This document shows, piece after piece, positions 8,725 through 18,430 of a stretch of DNA of 64,000 nt. Under the pieces are notes generated by a model. The model did not search any database and was not told the DNA's origin. It saw nothing but the letters and a program-made list of their open reading frames with translations. A program made the translations under genes and the position numbers. Within the stretch, counting starts at the first letter, position 1, and each line of letters starts with the position of its first letter. Location of the stretch: contig AGIG01000030.1 of the NCBI GenBank assembly GCA_000227525.2, positions 49,048 to 113,047 on the forward strand, read 5' to 3'. This DNA is from a gamma proteobacterium HIMB30. Lineage in GTDB: Bacteria; Pseudomonadota; Gammaproteobacteria; Pseudomonadales; Litorivicinaceae.

Positions 8725-9753
8725 CACTGATTGGATATGACGGATTCCGTCTGATGTCGACGGTACAATCCCGTGCTCAGTGATGAGACCCGCAACCAAC
8801 TCACTTGGTGTCACATCAAACGACGGATTTAACACCTTCACCTGAGACGGCGCCCATTGTTTGTCCTGATACCCAGTGAGCTCCTCCGCTGCACGCTGCT
8901 CAATTGGAATCAAATCACCAGAGGCGGTTGAAAAATCAATGGTCGAAACTGGACACGCTACATAAAACGGTATGGCATGGCGCTTGGCCATCGTCGCGAC
9001 CGTGTAAGTTCCAATTTTATTCGCCACATCGCCGTTTGCTGCAACCCGGTCAGTGCCCACCACCACCATATCGATCAATCCTTGATCCATTGCATAGCCG
9101 ACCATGTTATCCGCCATCAAGGTGACCGGGATCTGATCTTGCATCAATTCCCAAGCTGTCAAGCGCGCACCTTGCAAATAAGGTCTCGTCTCACAGGCAT
9201 AGACTGAAATGTTCTCAAAATCCCGAGACGCCGACCGAATTACACCCAACGCAGTCCCATATCCCGCAGTCGCGAGCGCACCGGCATTGCAATAGGTCAA
9301 AATACGCATGTCGTCGCGGCAAAGACTCGAGCCATGGTCTCCAATCCTCTGGTTGATGGAAACATCTTCCAACTCGATCGCTTTTGCTTCTTCAAGGAAC
9401 GCATCAATCACCACGCGAACAGGTGATGAACGTAACTGATCAATGAGCGCGGTCATGCGATCAATGGCCCACATCAAGTTAACCGCTGTCGGACGGCTGG
9501 CGCGAAGTGTTGCGATTTTTTGCAATACTAACTCCCAATCCACCGCAAGATCACTGCAGGAGTCCTGCACTGCTCTAGTGACGCCATAGGCCGCGGCAAC
9601 GCCAATCGCAGGCGCACCACGCACCACCATGTCCTGAATTCCTGCCGAAATTTCCTCAGCTGACCCACACTTCACATAAGTGACTTCATTGGGAAGTGCC
9701 CGCTGGTCCAATAAATAAAGCGCATCATCGGCCCAATACATCGTTTCAACCAT
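8704..9753 (-). CDS. mtnA: Methylthioribose-1-phosphate isomerase
   Basis: This 349-residue member of the eIF2B-like/MtnA family converts 5-methylthioribose-1-phosphate to methylthioribulose-1-phosphate. Visible motifs are MVVRGAPAIGVAAAYG, ILTYCNAGALATAGYGTALG (active-site Cys), the segment VGTDRVAANGDVANKIGTY with the catalytic Asp, and FYVACPVSTID. I chose ATG 9753 (MVETMYWADDALYLLDQ) with AGGGG upstream, overlapping the aldolase stop by 8 bases. It is the last gene of mtnP-aldolase-mtnA, and its 3' end overlaps apt by 21 bases. Confidence 0.95.
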   Translation of the reverse strand: MVETMYWADDALYLLDQRALPNEVTYVKCGSAEEISAGIQDMVVRGAPAIGVAAAYGVTRAVQDSCSDLAVDWELVLQKIATLRASRPTAVNLMWAIDRMTALIDQLRSSPVRVVIDAFLEEAKAIELEDVSINQRIGDHGSSLCRDDMRILTYCNAGALATAGYGTALGVIRSASRDFENISVYACETRPYLQGARLTAWELMQDQIPVTLMADNMVGYAMDQGLIDMVVVGTDRVAANGDVANKIGTYTVATMAKRHAIPFYVACPVSTIDFSTASGDLIPIEQRAAEELTGYQDKQWAPSQVKVLNPSFDVTPSELVAGLITEHGIVPSTSDGIRHIQSVLSGELR

Positions 9754-10417
9754 TGAGCACCCCTTTGCTTTCAAATTGCAGTTTATTGATTCGATAGTCC
9801 TGAAATTTCTCGATCACTTGTTGCATCTCTTCATCACTCAGAAGGCACACTAAGCCAGTCGACCGTGCGATCAGATACTGTTTACACAGCGATTCAATTT
9901 CTAACGCGATTGTATAGGCCTCATCCAAAGAACGGCCCCAAGCGATTAGTCCATGGTTCGCGATCAAACACGCTTTACGATCCTCAAGCGCCGCTAAGAT
10001 ATTTGATGAGAGCTCTTCAGATCCGAAGAGTGCATAGTCGCAACACTTGATGCGGTCTCCTCCAGCGATCGCGACCATGTAGTGAAATGCCGGCAAATCC
10101 TCCCGCAGGCAAGCGAGCGCTGTCGCATATTCGCTATGTGTGTGGATGATCGCCTGAGCCTCGCCTTGTGTTCGATAGATGTCCTGATGAAACCGCCACT
10201 CAGATGACGGACGATGGTTCTTGGAATGGCTCCCATCAAACTCAACCGCCACAAAATCACTCTGATTCAGTGCGTGAATCTTGCTTCCAGAGGGAGTAAT
10301 CAAAAACGAGTTCTCATCGCGTCGGAGCGACAAGTTACCTTCGCTTGACCGAATGAGACGATGATCTGCAAGCTTCACCCCAATGGCGACGGCCTGTTCT
10401 AAGATCGCGTCATCCAT
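9746..10417 (-). CDS. FucA-like class II aldolase, probable methylthioribulose-1-phosphate aldolase (Ald2 type)
   Basis: This 223-residue zinc aldolase lies between mtnP and mtnA. Its residues fall exactly on the E. coli FucA catalytic set: Glu73 (SSEWRFH), His92 and His94 (IIHTHSEYA), Tyr113 (FHYMVAIAGGD) and His155 (ANHGLIAWG). The GNLSLR and TPSGSK phosphate-site segments are also present. Classical MtnB dehydratases look different in these stretches, and no mtnC or mtnD is nearby. The likely reaction is cleavage of methylthioribulose-1-phosphate to DHAP and methylthioacetaldehyde (the DHAP shunt of Rhodospirillum and some E. coli). True MtnB or fuculose aldolase remain alternatives. Confidence 0.8.
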   Translation of the reverse strand: MDDAILEQAVAIGVKLADHRLIRSSEGNLSLRRDENSFLITPSGSKIHALNQSDFVAVEFDGSHSKNHRPSSEWRFHQDIYRTQGEAQAIIHTHSEYATALACLREDLPAFHYMVAIAGGDRIKCCDYALFGSEELSSNILAALEDRKACLIANHGLIAWGRSLDEAYTIALEIESLCKQYLIARSTGLVCLLSDEEMQQVIEKFQDYRINKLQFESKGVLNG

Positions 10418-10426
10418 GGCGAGCTC

Positions 10427-11281
10427 TCACGGATCGAGTATGCACTGCAATTGACTCACGAGCTCAGGGTCTTGCGCATGCTCGGCAGTGATTTTTGCAT
10501 ATGCATTGGCCTCTGAACACGCACACGGACGCGCGCACAGGCTATTGACCTGACTCAACGCCGCGACAATCGACTTTGACTTGTCACTGTTACTCGTTAA
10601 GGTTGCGATCACTTGATCCACGGTCACCGCATCATGATCTGGATGCCAACAATCATAATCCGTCACCATTGCCAGCGAGCTGTAGCACATCCCGGCCTCT
10701 CTCGCGAGTTTCGCTTCTGGCATATTGGTCATGCCAATCACATCGCAACCCCACGAACGGTACAAATTAGACTCCGCTTGCGAGGAGAATTGCGGACCTT
10801 CAATCGCCACATAGGTTCCACCAGCATGCACTGAGACATGCGCTTGCTGTGCTGCTTCAAGCACCCGTTGGTTGAGATTCGAACAGACTGGATGCGCCAT
10901 GGAGACGTGACCTACACAGCCATTGGCAAAAAACGAATTCACACGTTGCACGGTTCGATCGATATATTGATCAACCAGAACAAAATCACCGGGCGCATGT
11001 TCTTCCTTTAATGAGCCAACTGCGCTCACAGACAAAATACGTCTAACACCCAATGACTTCAAAGCCCAAATGTTCGCCCGATAGTTGATCCCGGTCGGCG
11101 ACAGTCGATGTCCGCGACCATGACGTGGCAAGAATGCAAATTGTTGATCACCGATGACCCCAGTCAGGATTTCGTCTGAGGGCTCTCCAAAAGGAGTCTT
11201 TACAGCCACCCAATTTGACTCACGCAGACTATCGATGTCGTAAACGCCACTACCGCCGATGACTCCAAAAACCTCACTCAT
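10427..11281 (-). CDS. mtnP: 5'-methylthioadenosine phosphorylase
   Basis: This 284-residue purine-nucleoside phosphorylase-fold enzyme splits MTA into adenine and methylthioribose-1-phosphate. It has GVIGGSGVYDID, RHGRGHRLSPTGINYRANIW, LSVSAVGSL, YVAIEGPQFSSQAESNLY, MTNMPEAKLAREA and TDYDCWH. The paired Asp of TDYD is typical for 6-aminopurine specificity. I chose ATG 11281; the frame runs six codons further upstream. It lies 9 bases before the aldolase gene and starts the salvage operon. A 6-oxopurine-preferring homologue is possible but less likely. Confidence 0.93.
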   Translation of the reverse strand: MSEVFGVIGGSGVYDIDSLRESNWVAVKTPFGEPSDEILTGVIGDQQFAFLPRHGRGHRLSPTGINYRANIWALKSLGVRRILSVSAVGSLKEEHAPGDFVLVDQYIDRTVQRVNSFFANGCVGHVSMAHPVCSNLNQRVLEAAQQAHVSVHAGGTYVAIEGPQFSSQAESNLYRSWGCDVIGMTNMPEAKLAREAGMCYSSLAMVTDYDCWHPDHDAVTVDQVIATLTSNSDKSKSIVAALSQVNSLCARPCACSEANAYAKITAEHAQDPELVSQLQCILDP

Positions 11282-11319
11282 GATCACCACCTTTGCCAAT
11301 CATTCCGACCATACAACGA

Positions 11320-12318
11320 TCAACCCTGGACTGCTCGTTGGGTTGCCTTTTTTTGATGTCGCTTACGTCTCGCATCCATTTGTCGCTTCTCAAACGTCTG
11401 AACATCCATTCCAACGTGACGCTCACCTCGAGATTCCGCTAACTCAATCTGCTGTTGGCGCATCCGAAACCGTTCTCTCTGGGTATCCGAATATTCATCG
11501 ACACAGTGATGGCACTGAACCCCCATCACAAACTCCGGTCGCGTTTTATCGTCTTTCGTAATTGGACGGCGGCAAGCATGGCATTGGTCAAATTCACCTG
11601 GTTCGAGTTGATGGTTCACCGTGACGCGGTTATCAAAAACGAAACATTCGCCTTCCCATGTACTCTCGGTATGCGGCACTTGTTCGAAGTAATTCAACAC
11701 TCCGCCCTTGAGGTGATAGACCTCTTCAAAGCCTTGCTCGAGTAGATAACTTGTTGATTTTTCACACCGAATCCCTCCGGTGCAAAACATAGCCACCTTT
11801 TTATGCTTCTTGGGATCTAAATTGTCAGCCACCCACTCTGGAAACTCACGAAAGGTCTTGGTTTCCGGATTGATCGCACCCTTAAAGGTGCCGACCTCAT
11901 ATTCGTAGTCATTACGGGTATCAATAGTGATAGTTTCTGGATCAGTAATCAGCGCGTTCCAATCCTCTGGCATCACATAACGTCCGACCTTCATTTTTGG
12001 GCTGATTCCCGGAACACCCAGTGTGACGATCTCTTTTTTGAGTTTGACCTTCATGCGATAAAACGGCACACCTTCAGCGTCCATTAATGACTCTTTATAT
12101 TCCAGGCGATCAAAACGCCCATCGGCGTCAAGCCATTGTTTGACCGCATCAATTCCCTCACGAGTCCCAGCAATGGTCCCGTTGATTCCCTCTTCAGCAA
12201 GCAATAACGTGCCTCGTAATCCATGACTGATACAGGTGTCCAGCAATGGGGCACGGATCGTCCGATAATCGGGGAGCTCGACAAACTGATAAAGCGCCGC
12301 GACAACCAACTGGTTCAT
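11320..12318 (-). CDS. trhO: tRNA uridine(34) hydroxylase, rhodanese family
   Basis: This 332-residue YceA/TrhO protein introduces the 5-hydroxy group of ho5U34 in tRNA, using O2 rather than prephenate. It has the N-terminal segment [18 protein letters not shown] and a central rhodanese domain with [17 protein letters not shown] and the active-site loop [13 protein letters not shown] Cys-rich tail ([14 protein letters not shown]) follows, as in the longer family members. ATG 12318 overlaps the bolA stop by 4 bases (ATGA), so translation is probably coupled to bolA. Confidence 0.93.
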   Translation of the reverse strand: MNQLVVAALYQFVELPDYRTIRAPLLDTCISHGLRGTLLLAEEGINGTIAGTREGIDAVKQWLDADGRFDRLEYKESLMDAEGVPFYRMKVKLKKEIVTLGVPGISPKMKVGRYVMPEDWNALITDPETITIDTRNDYEYEVGTFKGAINPETKTFREFPEWVADNLDPKKHKKVAMFCTGGIRCEKSTSYLLEQGFEEVYHLKGGVLNYFEQVPHTESTWEGECFVFDNRVTVNHQLEPGEFDQCHACRRPITKDDKTRPEFVMGVQCHHCVDEYSDTQRERFRMRQQQIELAESRGERHVGMDVQTFEKRQMDARRKRHQKKATQRAVQG

Positions 12319-12635
12319 CGTGGATCCTTCTTCATCCCACCATGACAGGGTGGTGATGACAGGCGCTCAGGGCTGTCTGCCCACTCAGACTCTGTGAAGC
12401 ATTGCATCGCCAAAGCATGTACGCCCTGCTTGAGTGCTTCATCAGCCGCTTTGTATACCAGTTGATGGCGCTTCACACGCGATAAGCCATCAAACGCCTC
12501 GGAGACAATCACAAGCCGAAAATGGGTTTCTGAATTTTTAGGGACATTATGACCATGACTCTCATTATCCAAATCACAGACTGATGGATTGAGCGCATGG
12601 ACCAAGGATTCTCGAAGTAAGTTTTCTAATTTCAT
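12315..12635 (-). CDS. bolA: BolA family protein
   Basis: This 106-residue protein has the BolA fold segment [20 protein letters not shown], the [13 protein letters not shown] helix, [14 protein letters not shown] and the SPPCHGG tail seen in E. coli BolA. BolA proteins work with monothiol glutaredoxins in iron-sulfur handling and affect cell shape and biofilm genes. I chose ATG 12635 ([11 protein letters not shown]) because the family begins there. There is no Shine-Dalgarno, and a TATAAT box ends 6 bases before the ATG, so the mRNA may be leaderless. It overlaps trhO by 4 bases. Confidence 0.93.
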   Translation of the reverse strand: MKLENLLRESLVHALNPSVCDLDNESHGHNVPKNSETHFRLVIVSEAFDGLSRVKRHQLVYKAADEALKQGVHALAMQCFTESEWADSPERLSSPPCHGGMKKDPR

Positions 12636-12641
12636 CGGGTA

Positions 12642-12647
12642 ATTATA
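12642..12647 (-). promoter_or_regulatory. Candidate -10 box for bolA-trhO
   Basis: A perfect TATAAT on the minus strand ends 6 bases before the bolA ATG. Normal spacing would put the transcription start at or next to the A of the start codon. No good -35 (TTGACA-like) is present 16-18 bases upstream. The box could be chance, but the missing Shine-Dalgarno of bolA fits a leaderless start. Confidence 0.4.
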
Positions 12648-12726
12648 CTGAAGGTGCACTGAATTAGGTGACTATTCATCACAGGAATTCAGACGCATCC
12701 GCTGTTGGTGGATTTCAATCGACGCG

Positions 12727-13797
12727 CTACAACAGACCGAGGCGCTCGCCTTGATAGGCGCCACTCCGTACCCGTTGCCACCACGTTTCATTGGCCAAAA
12801 ACCAATCGACGGTTTTGGAGAGTCCTGATTCAAACGTTTCCACAGGAGTCCAGCCAAGTGCCGCCTCAATTTTCGATGCATCAATTGCATAGCGCTGATC
12901 ATGACCGGGTCGATCGGTCACAAACCGAATCAGCTCTCGGAAACTGTCAAGCCCTTGGGGCTTCTGTTCAATACGCGCATCCAACAGATCACAGAGCGTT
13001 TCAACCACCTGTCGATTCGTTCGTTCATTATGACCACCGATATTGTAGGTCTCACCGATGGTTCCTTCGAAAACAACCTTGACCAAAGCGCGAGCGTGAT
13101 CCTCAACATAGAGCCAATCTCTGATCTGATCACCACGTCCGTAAACAGGAATCGGCTTCCCTTCAATGGCGTTTAAAATTGCCAATGGAATCAATTTCTC
13201 GGGAAAATGATACGGGCCATAATTGTTGGAACAATTGGTGATCACGACTGGAAGCCCAAAGGTTCGATGCCAAGATCGCACCAAGTGATCACTCGACGCC
13301 TTCGATGCCGAATAGGGCGAGCTTGGCTGATACGGAGTGTCTTCAGTAAAGGGCGCATCGACACCAACTAAATCGCCATACACCTCATCGGTTGAAATAT
13401 GGTGGAATCGAAATGCGTCACGGGCGTCACCCGGCAATTGCGCAACATAGTGCCGTGCGACTTCAAGCAACGTATAGGTGCCCATGATGTTGGTTTTGAT
13501 AAAAGCGGACGGACCGTCAATGGATCGATCAACATGGCTCTCTGCTGCCAGATGCATGACGTGTGTCGGCTGATAGTGTTCAAACAGCCGTTGCATTTCG
13601 TCATGATCGCAGATGTCGGAATGCGCAAACTGATAGTCAGGCGAATCAGCAATCGTCGCCAGTGAATCGAGATTCCCCGCATAAGTCAGCTTATCGACAT
13701 TCAGTACAGACGCTTTCGTTTCACCGATCAAGTGCCGCACCACAGCAGATCCGATAAAACCGGCACCGCCGGTCACCAAAACCCGTTGTTGCATCAT
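12727..13797 (-). CDS. rfbB: dTDP-glucose 4,6-dehydratase
   Basis: This 356-residue short-chain dehydrogenase-fold enzyme makes dTDP-4-keto-6-deoxyglucose for LPS or other surface sugars. It has the NAD loop [44 protein letters not shown] with the catalytic Thr-Asp-Glu, [15 protein letters not shown] with the Tyr-Lys pair, and [14 protein letters not shown]. Length matches RfbB/RmlB. The usual partners rfbA, rfbC and rfbD are not next to it. It lies 40 bases downstream of nqrM on the same strand without a visible terminator, so it may be read through from the nqr operon. Confidence 0.95.
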   Translation of the reverse strand: MMQQRVLVTGGAGFIGSAVVRHLIGETKASVLNVDKLTYAGNLDSLATIADSPDYQFAHSDICDHDEMQRLFEHYQPTHVMHLAAESHVDRSIDGPSAFIKTNIMGTYTLLEVARHYVAQLPGDARDAFRFHHISTDEVYGDLVGVDAPFTEDTPYQPSSPYSASKASSDHLVRSWHRTFGLPVVITNCSNNYGPYHFPEKLIPLAILNAIEGKPIPVYGRGDQIRDWLYVEDHARALVKVVFEGTIGETYNIGGHNERTNRQVVETLCDLLDARIEQKPQGLDSFRELIRFVTDRPGHDQRYAIDASKIEAALGWTPVETFESGLSKTVDWFLANETWWQRVRSGAYQGERLGLL

Positions 13798-13837
13798 GAC
13801 AGCTCAATCAATTGCCGGCCAGACATGTCGCCGTTCA

Positions 13838-14104
13838 TCAGACTTCGGTCACCTTATCATTCAGTCGACGTCGCGATGCGTCCTTCACAGACGATACACC
13901 GACAACGCTTTTGTCATTGATTGCCTGCTCACACTTGATCGGGTCACCACCACAAATCGCGCATTCACTCTCTTCGCCATTGATCCGTCCAATCCCACCA
14001 CAACTTCCCGAAATCGGGCGGCGTCCCATCATGACACCGACCGCCATGATGGCGACCAAGAATGCAAACACCCCAAAAACCGTGAGAAATAGGCCTATCG
14101 TCAT
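13838..14104 (-). CDS. nqrM: Na+-NQR maturation protein
   Basis: This 88-residue membrane protein has one N-terminal membrane helix (FLTVFGVFAFLVAIMAVGVM) followed by MGRRPISGSCGGIG and ECAICGGDPIKC. The Cys-rich DUF539/NqrM signature is clear. NqrM is required to mature the NQR complex, probably by delivering iron to the site between NqrD and NqrE. Its ATG overlaps the apbE stop (ATGA). The last 25 residues are hydrophilic and less typical. Position at the end of nqrABCDEF-apbE matches Vibrio. Confidence 0.93.
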   Translation of the reverse strand: MTIGLFLTVFGVFAFLVAIMAVGVMMGRRPISGSCGGIGRINGEESECAICGGDPIKCEQAINDKSVVGVSSVKDASRRRLNDKVTEV

Positions 14105-15165
14105 TCTGCTTCTCCTGCCAGTAACCGCTCGAACCGTGGCGTTTGTTTCACCACGAAGCCGTTGTCAGAACGTTCAATAAACAGTGCTGACAGATTCCGC
14201 GAGACTGCCAACTCAAATCCTTTCTCTGGGCCCAAGACTAACAGTGTCGTTGCCCAACCATCAGCCATCGCGCATTCCGAATCAGCAACTGTGACTGATG
14301 CCAATTGATGGTTCACCGGGCGACCCGTCGACGGATCAATGGTATGCGAATAGGCGACGCCATCAATCTCTCGGTAATTACGATAATCGCCTGAGGTCGC
14401 CAAAGCCACATTTTTGAGCGACAACAGCTGTTCTACTGCGCGTTCGCCTTTCAGTGGTTTCTCAATCGCAATCTTCCAACCAAGGCCGTCTTTATCACCC
14501 TTGACCCGGATTTCACCACCAATTTCCACGAGAAAATTGGCATAGCCCTGATCATCAAGGAGCTCGTACAGCTGATCAACACCCAGCCCTTTGGCGATGG
14601 CAGACAAATCGAGGCGCCGTTGAGAACGTTTCATGATGGCAGCACCCCCATCCACCTCGGGCGCTCGAACCGAAATAGCAGAAAAGCCAGTTTGCGCCTT
14701 TGTCTCTTCAATCAGTGCATCCGATGGTAAGGCCTCAACGCCTGCGTCAGGTCCGAATCCCCATAAATTGACGATAGGGCCGACGGTCGGATCAAAAGCC
14801 CCATTGGAAATATCTGAAAACCCAAGAGCCTTAGCCGTCGTTATCGCAAACAGATCGCTCACTGGAAACCAAGTGTTCAGATCCTCTGATTGATTGAATT
14901 GAGAAATCTCACTACTCGGGTCGTAGGTCGACATTTGTCGATTCACCTCAACCAGTAATGATTCAATCTCTGCCTGTAACGCAGTTTGATCGTGTGATGC
15001 GATCGGATTGGCAATCACAACTGACCACGTGGTTCCCATCGTTTTTCCGGAGAGCTTTTGAATCTCGAGCTGTTGCGAACATCCGCCAGCCAATGCCAAT
15101 ACGAAAAATGCCGCCATGACGGCGGCATTTTTTAAGACACCCAGCGGGCTAGCCACCGAAGTCAT
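14101..15165 (-). CDS. apbE: FAD:protein FMN transferase, lipoprotein
   Basis: This flavin transferase attaches FMN covalently to Thr residues of NqrB and NqrC on the periplasmic side. It has [52 protein letters not shown] and [15 protein letters not shown] signal peptide ends in the lipobox-like ALAGGC. The start is uncertain: ATG 15165 gives 354 residues with a Lys before the hydrophobic stretch and overlaps the nqrF end by 17 bases; ATG 15117 would begin [13 protein letters not shown] inside a terminator-like hairpin. The frame is open further upstream. It overlaps nqrM by 4 bases. Confidence 0.92.
   Translation of the reverse strand: MTSVASPLGVLKNAAVMAAFFVLALAGGCSQQLEIQKLSGKTMGTTWSVVIANPIASHDQTALQAEIESLLVEVNRQMSTYDPSSEISQFNQSEDLNTWFPVSDLFAITTAKALGFSDISNGAFDPTVGPIVNLWGFGPDAGVEALPSDALIEETKAQTGFSAISVRAPEVDGGAAIMKRSQRRLDLSAIAKGLGVDQLYELLDDQGYANFLVEIGGEIRVKGDKDGLGWKIAIEKPLKGERAVEQLLSLKNVALATSGDYRNYREIDGVAYSHTIDPSTGRPVNHQLASVTVADSECAMADGWATTLLVLGPEKGFELAVSRNLSALFIERSDNGFVVKQTPRFERLLAGEAE
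15104..15133 (-). terminator. Terminator-like hairpin inside the apbE start
   Basis: A perfect 12-bp inverted repeat (15104-15115 and 15121-15132) with a 5-base loop has a GC-rich core, GCCGCC/GGCGGC, flanked by A and T runs on both strands. It looks like an intrinsic terminator for nqrF, ending about 45 bases past its stop. However, it lies in the signal-peptide codons of apbE, and one possible apbE ATG is at its loop edge. It may act as a partial terminator that lowers apbE-nqrM relative to the nqr subunits. Confidence 0.6.
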
Positions 15166-16378
15166 CCAACATAATGTTCTCATCTTCGACCCCAAGATCT
15201 TTCAACATCTTGATGACCGCAGCATTCATCATCGGGGGCCCACACATGTAATATTCTACATCTTCAGGTGCGGGATGGTCCTTCAAGTAGTTTTCGAGCA
15301 CCACGTTATGGATAAAGCCCGTTTCACCTGTCCAATTATCTTCAGGCTGAGGATCTGATAAGGCGAGATGCCATTCGAAGTTCTCATTTTCCTTCGCTAA
15401 CTGATCATACTCATCTTCATAAAAGACTTCTCTCAGTGAGCGAGCGCCATACCAAAACGAGATTTTCCGCGTTGAGTTCAAACGCTTGAGCTGATCAAAA
15501 ATATGTGAACGCATGGGAGCCATCCCCGCGCCACCACCAATGAACACCATTTCATTATCAGTATCTCGGGCAAAAAACTCACCGAACGGACCAAAGACAT
15601 TGATCTTATCGCCAGGCTTCAGATTAAAGGTATACGAGCTCATCTGCCCTGGGGGTAAGTCGGTTCCTGGAGGAGGCGTTGCAATGCGAATATTGAACTT
15701 CACCACACCTTTTTCTTCGGGATAATTCGCCATTGAGTAGGCACGAACAACGGTTTCGTTCACCTTTGATTCGAGATTAAAGAAGCCAAAGCGCTCCCAA
15801 TCTCCACGGTACTCGTCTTCGACCTCGAAGTCAGAGAATTTTACATGATGCGGTGGAACCTCAAGTTGCACGTAACCGCCCGCCCGAAAGTCCACGTTCT
15901 CCCCTTCAGGAAGTTTCAATGTCAATTCTTTGATGAATGTGGCCACGTTGGGATTGGATACCACTTCACATTCCCAGCGCTTTACACCAAACAGTTCAGG
16001 CTCCACTTCGATGTTCATGTCTTGCTTCACAGCGACCTGACACGATAAACGCCAGCCTTCTTTGACCTGACCTTTGGTAAATGCAGACGCTTCGGTTGGC
16101 AGGATATCCCCTCCACCCGACTTAATAATGCAACTGCACTGCTGGCAAGAACCACCACCTCCACACGCAGAAGGCAAATAAATCCCAGCATCAGCGAGTG
16201 TATTCATTAGTTTACCGCCGGCGGCGACTTTGATGCTCTGGTCCGGGTTGTCATTGATCGTGATCGTGACATCTCCGGTTGAGACGAGCTTTGAACGGGC
16301 AGCAAGAATGACTGCAACCAGGCCGATGACGACCACGGTAAACATCACCACGCCCAGAATAATGGTCATATTTTCCAC
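15149..16378 (-). CDS. nqrF: Na+-translocating NADH:quinone reductase subunit F
   Basis: This 409-residue subunit is the NADH entry point of Na+-NQR. Order of parts: an N-terminal membrane helix ([20 protein letters not shown]), a plant-type [2Fe-2S] domain with [12 protein letters not shown], an FAD domain with [11 protein letters not shown], and an NADH domain with [20 protein letters not shown] and the C-terminal [13 protein letters not shown]. Length is close to V. cholerae NqrF (408). It lies 12 bases after nqrE. It ends in the usual DDFGG. Confidence 0.98.
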   Translation of the reverse strand: MENMTIILGVVMFTVVVIGLVAVILAARSKLVSTGDVTITINDNPDQSIKVAAGGKLMNTLADAGIYLPSACGGGGSCQQCSCIIKSGGGDILPTEASAFTKGQVKEGWRLSCQVAVKQDMNIEVEPELFGVKRWECEVVSNPNVATFIKELTLKLPEGENVDFRAGGYVQLEVPPHHVKFSDFEVEDEYRGDWERFGFFNLESKVNETVVRAYSMANYPEEKGVVKFNIRIATPPPGTDLPPGQMSSYTFNLKPGDKINVFGPFGEFFARDTDNEMVFIGGGAGMAPMRSHIFDQLKRLNSTRKISFWYGARSLREVFYEDEYDQLAKENENFEWHLALSDPQPEDNWTGETGFIHNVVLENYLKDHPAPEDVEYYMCGPPMMNAAVIKMLKDLGVEDENIMLDDFGG

Positions 16379-16390
16379 TTTCTACGCTCC

Positions 16391-17005
16391 TTAGAGTGAT
16401 ACGCCAGAGAAAGACATGAAGCCCAAAGACATCAGTCCAACTGTAATAAACGTAATACCCAATCCCTTGAGGCCATCCGGTACGTCCGAGTACTTTAATT
16501 TCTCACGCACACCTGCCAATGCGGTGATTGCAAGAGCCCAACCAACGCCTGCGCCTAAGCCATAGACGACAGACTCACCAAAATTGTATTCACGCTCAAC
16601 CATAAACAGCGACGCGCCCAAGATGGCACAGTTCACGGTAATCAGTGGCAAAAACACGCCAAGCGCGTTGTAGAGTGCAGGCACATATTTATCCAAAAAC
16701 ATTTCAAGGATCTGTACCAGCGCTGCAATCACCCCAATGTATGACAGCAAACCCAAAAACCGCAGATCGACGCTCGCCAATTCAGGTGAGATCCATGTCA
16801 ATGCACCTTCTTGCAGTAGGCCAGTCAGGATCAAATTGTTGACCGGGACGGTGATGGCGAGCACCACGATGACGGCAACGCCGAGACCCACAGCGGTTTT
16901 AATATCCTTTGATAACGCCAGGAAAGTACACATCCCCAAGAAGAACGCGAGCGCCATGTTCTCAATGAAAATCGCCTTAACGAAGAGGCTGATAAAATGC
17001 TCCAT
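16391..17005 (-). CDS. nqrE: Na+-NQR subunit E
   Basis: This 204-residue integral membrane subunit has about six helices. It has the conserved [17 protein letters not shown] and [15 protein letters not shown] segments, whose Cys residues belong to the iron site shared with NqrD. Length fits the family (198-202). It is one base downstream of nqrD and 12 bases before nqrF. Confidence 0.97.
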   Translation of the reverse strand: MEHFISLFVKAIFIENMALAFFLGMCTFLALSKDIKTAVGLGVAVIVVLAITVPVNNLILTGLLQEGALTWISPELASVDLRFLGLLSYIGVIAALVQILEMFLDKYVPALYNALGVFLPLITVNCAILGASLFMVEREYNFGESVVYGLGAGVGWALAITALAGVREKLKYSDVPDGLKGLGITFITVGLMSLGFMSFSGVSL

Positions 17006-17006
17006 C

Positions 17007-17666
17007 CTAAGCCTCCTTCATCTTACTGTTTGGCGCGATCTTAAATTCGTCCACCTCGACCTGTGAGGTCTTCCAAGCGCGGATACCCCAAATGATGAAG
17101 CCGATGATAAAGAACGCAGATGGCGGCAGTAACATCATTCCGTTGGTGTAGTACCAACCGCCCTCAGTCACCTTGGTCAGAATCTCAATACCGAACAATG
17201 AGCCTGACCCAAACAATTCGCGGATGAAGCCAACGACCATCAGAATGGCACTGTATCCGAGTCCGTTTCCAATCCCATCGATAAACGACTCGACTGGACC
17301 GTTTTTCATCGCGAACGCTTCGGCGCGTCCCATGACAATACAGTTGGTAATGATCAAACCAACGAAAACTGACAGTTGTTTCGAAATCTCATAGGCGAAC
17401 GCTTTTAAGATTTGATCAACCACAATCACCAAGGAGGCGATGATGGTCATCTGTACGATAATACGAATCGAGCTTGGGATTTGTGACCGAATCACAGAAA
17501 CAAACAGACCAGAGAATGCGGTTACCGCGATCACCGCGAGTGACATCACAAAGGCAACAGACATACTTGATGTCACAGCAAGCGCCGAGCAAATACCCAG
17601 TACCTGAAGTGCGATGGGATTATCGTTGACGACCGGGTCGAACAACAGTTCCTTGGTTTTCGCCAT
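17007..17666 (-). CDS. nqrD: Na+-NQR subunit D
   Basis: This 219-residue membrane subunit starts [26 protein letters not shown], and has [19 protein letters not shown] with the Cys of the membrane iron site. About six hydrophobic helices are visible. It overlaps nqrC by one base and precedes nqrE by one base. Together with NqrE it forms the half-channels of the Na+ pump. Confidence 0.97.
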   Translation of the reverse strand: MAKTKELLFDPVVNDNPIALQVLGICSALAVTSSMSVAFVMSLAVIAVTAFSGLFVSVIRSQIPSSIRIIVQMTIIASLVIVVDQILKAFAYEISKQLSVFVGLIITNCIVMGRAEAFAMKNGPVESFIDGIGNGLGYSAILMVVGFIRELFGSGSLFGIEILTKVTEGGWYYTNGMMLLPPSAFFIIGFIIWGIRAWKTSQVEVDEFKIAPNSKMKEA

Positions 17667-18430
17667 TAGATCCGTCCTTGTTTCACATTATCCAGAAACG
17701 GCTTGAAGCCCGCTTCCGACATCCAGAATTTAACGAGATTATCAACGCCTCGCGAAGTGATCGTTGCCCCTGACAATCCATCAACGCCATAACTGTCTGA
17801 GCGATCGGCCCCGCCCTTCACCAAGCGGAGTGCCACGGCGTCACCATCGTAGACTTGCTTTCCGGCCCACTGCGCTTTCCAGTTTGGGTTATCAACCTCA
17901 CCACCCAGGCCTGGCGTTTCCGCATGCTCATAGAAACCCAAGCCAGCCACTGTATTCGCATCGCCTTCGAGCGCCATGAAACCGTACAGGGTTGACCACA
18001 GCCCGTATCCATGGATCGGAAGAATAATCTTCTCGATGTTGCCACCAGACTCAATCAGATAAATTTTCGCGACCTTCGCTTGCCGCTTGATCAGCGCAAT
18101 GTCTTCTTCACCGGATAACACACGGTTCATTGATGGATCTTTGGCTGCTTTGCGTTGGTCGTAACCATCAGCATCCATTCCTTCAACAAACTCACCCGTT
18201 TCTAGATTCACAAGACGGGTCGAGACCAATTCAAATTGTTCTTGGACCGTTTGTTTGGGATCGTACAGTCCTGCAGCTTGCAAGATATTCATTTGCATGT
18301 TGGCTTGTTCGTTGACCGCTTGCGCTGGACGTAAAATCACGGCCGAAGCACTCACCACAACAGAACACACCAAGCACAGCAACAGTGCAACGGTGACCGT
18401 TTTTTGTATCGATTCGTTACTGGACGACAC
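17666..18430 (-). CDS. nqrC: Na+-NQR subunit C, covalent FMN protein
   Basis: This 254-residue subunit has one N-terminal helix ([20 protein letters not shown]) and a periplasmic FMN domain. The flavinylation motif is [11 protein letters not shown], with FMN-acceptor Thr at residue 223. The start is GTG 18430, because GGGAG lies 7 bases upstream and [12 protein letters not shown] aligns with the family start; the frame is open 13 codons further. It overlaps nqrB by 14 bases. ApbE encoded in the same operon would add the FMN. Confidence 0.95.
   Translation of the reverse strand: MSSSNESIQKTVTVALLLCLVCSVVVSASAVILRPAQAVNEQANMQMNILQAAGLYDPKQTVQEQFELVSTRLVNLETGEFVEGMDADGYDQRKAAKDPSMNRVLSGEEDIALIKRQAKVAKIYLIESGGNIEKIILPIHGYGLWSTLYGFMALEGDANTVAGLGFYEHAETPGLGGEVDNPNWKAQWAGKQVYDGDAVALRLVKGGADRSDSYGVDGLSGATITSRGVDNLVKFWMSEAGFKPFLDNVKQGRI

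Noticed and set aside
9746..10417. Annotation as MtnB (methylthioribulose-1-phosphate dehydratase)
   Set aside because: Active-site residues and their numbering follow FucA, and mtnC/mtnD are absent, so an aldolase fits better; MtnB is kept only as an alternative.
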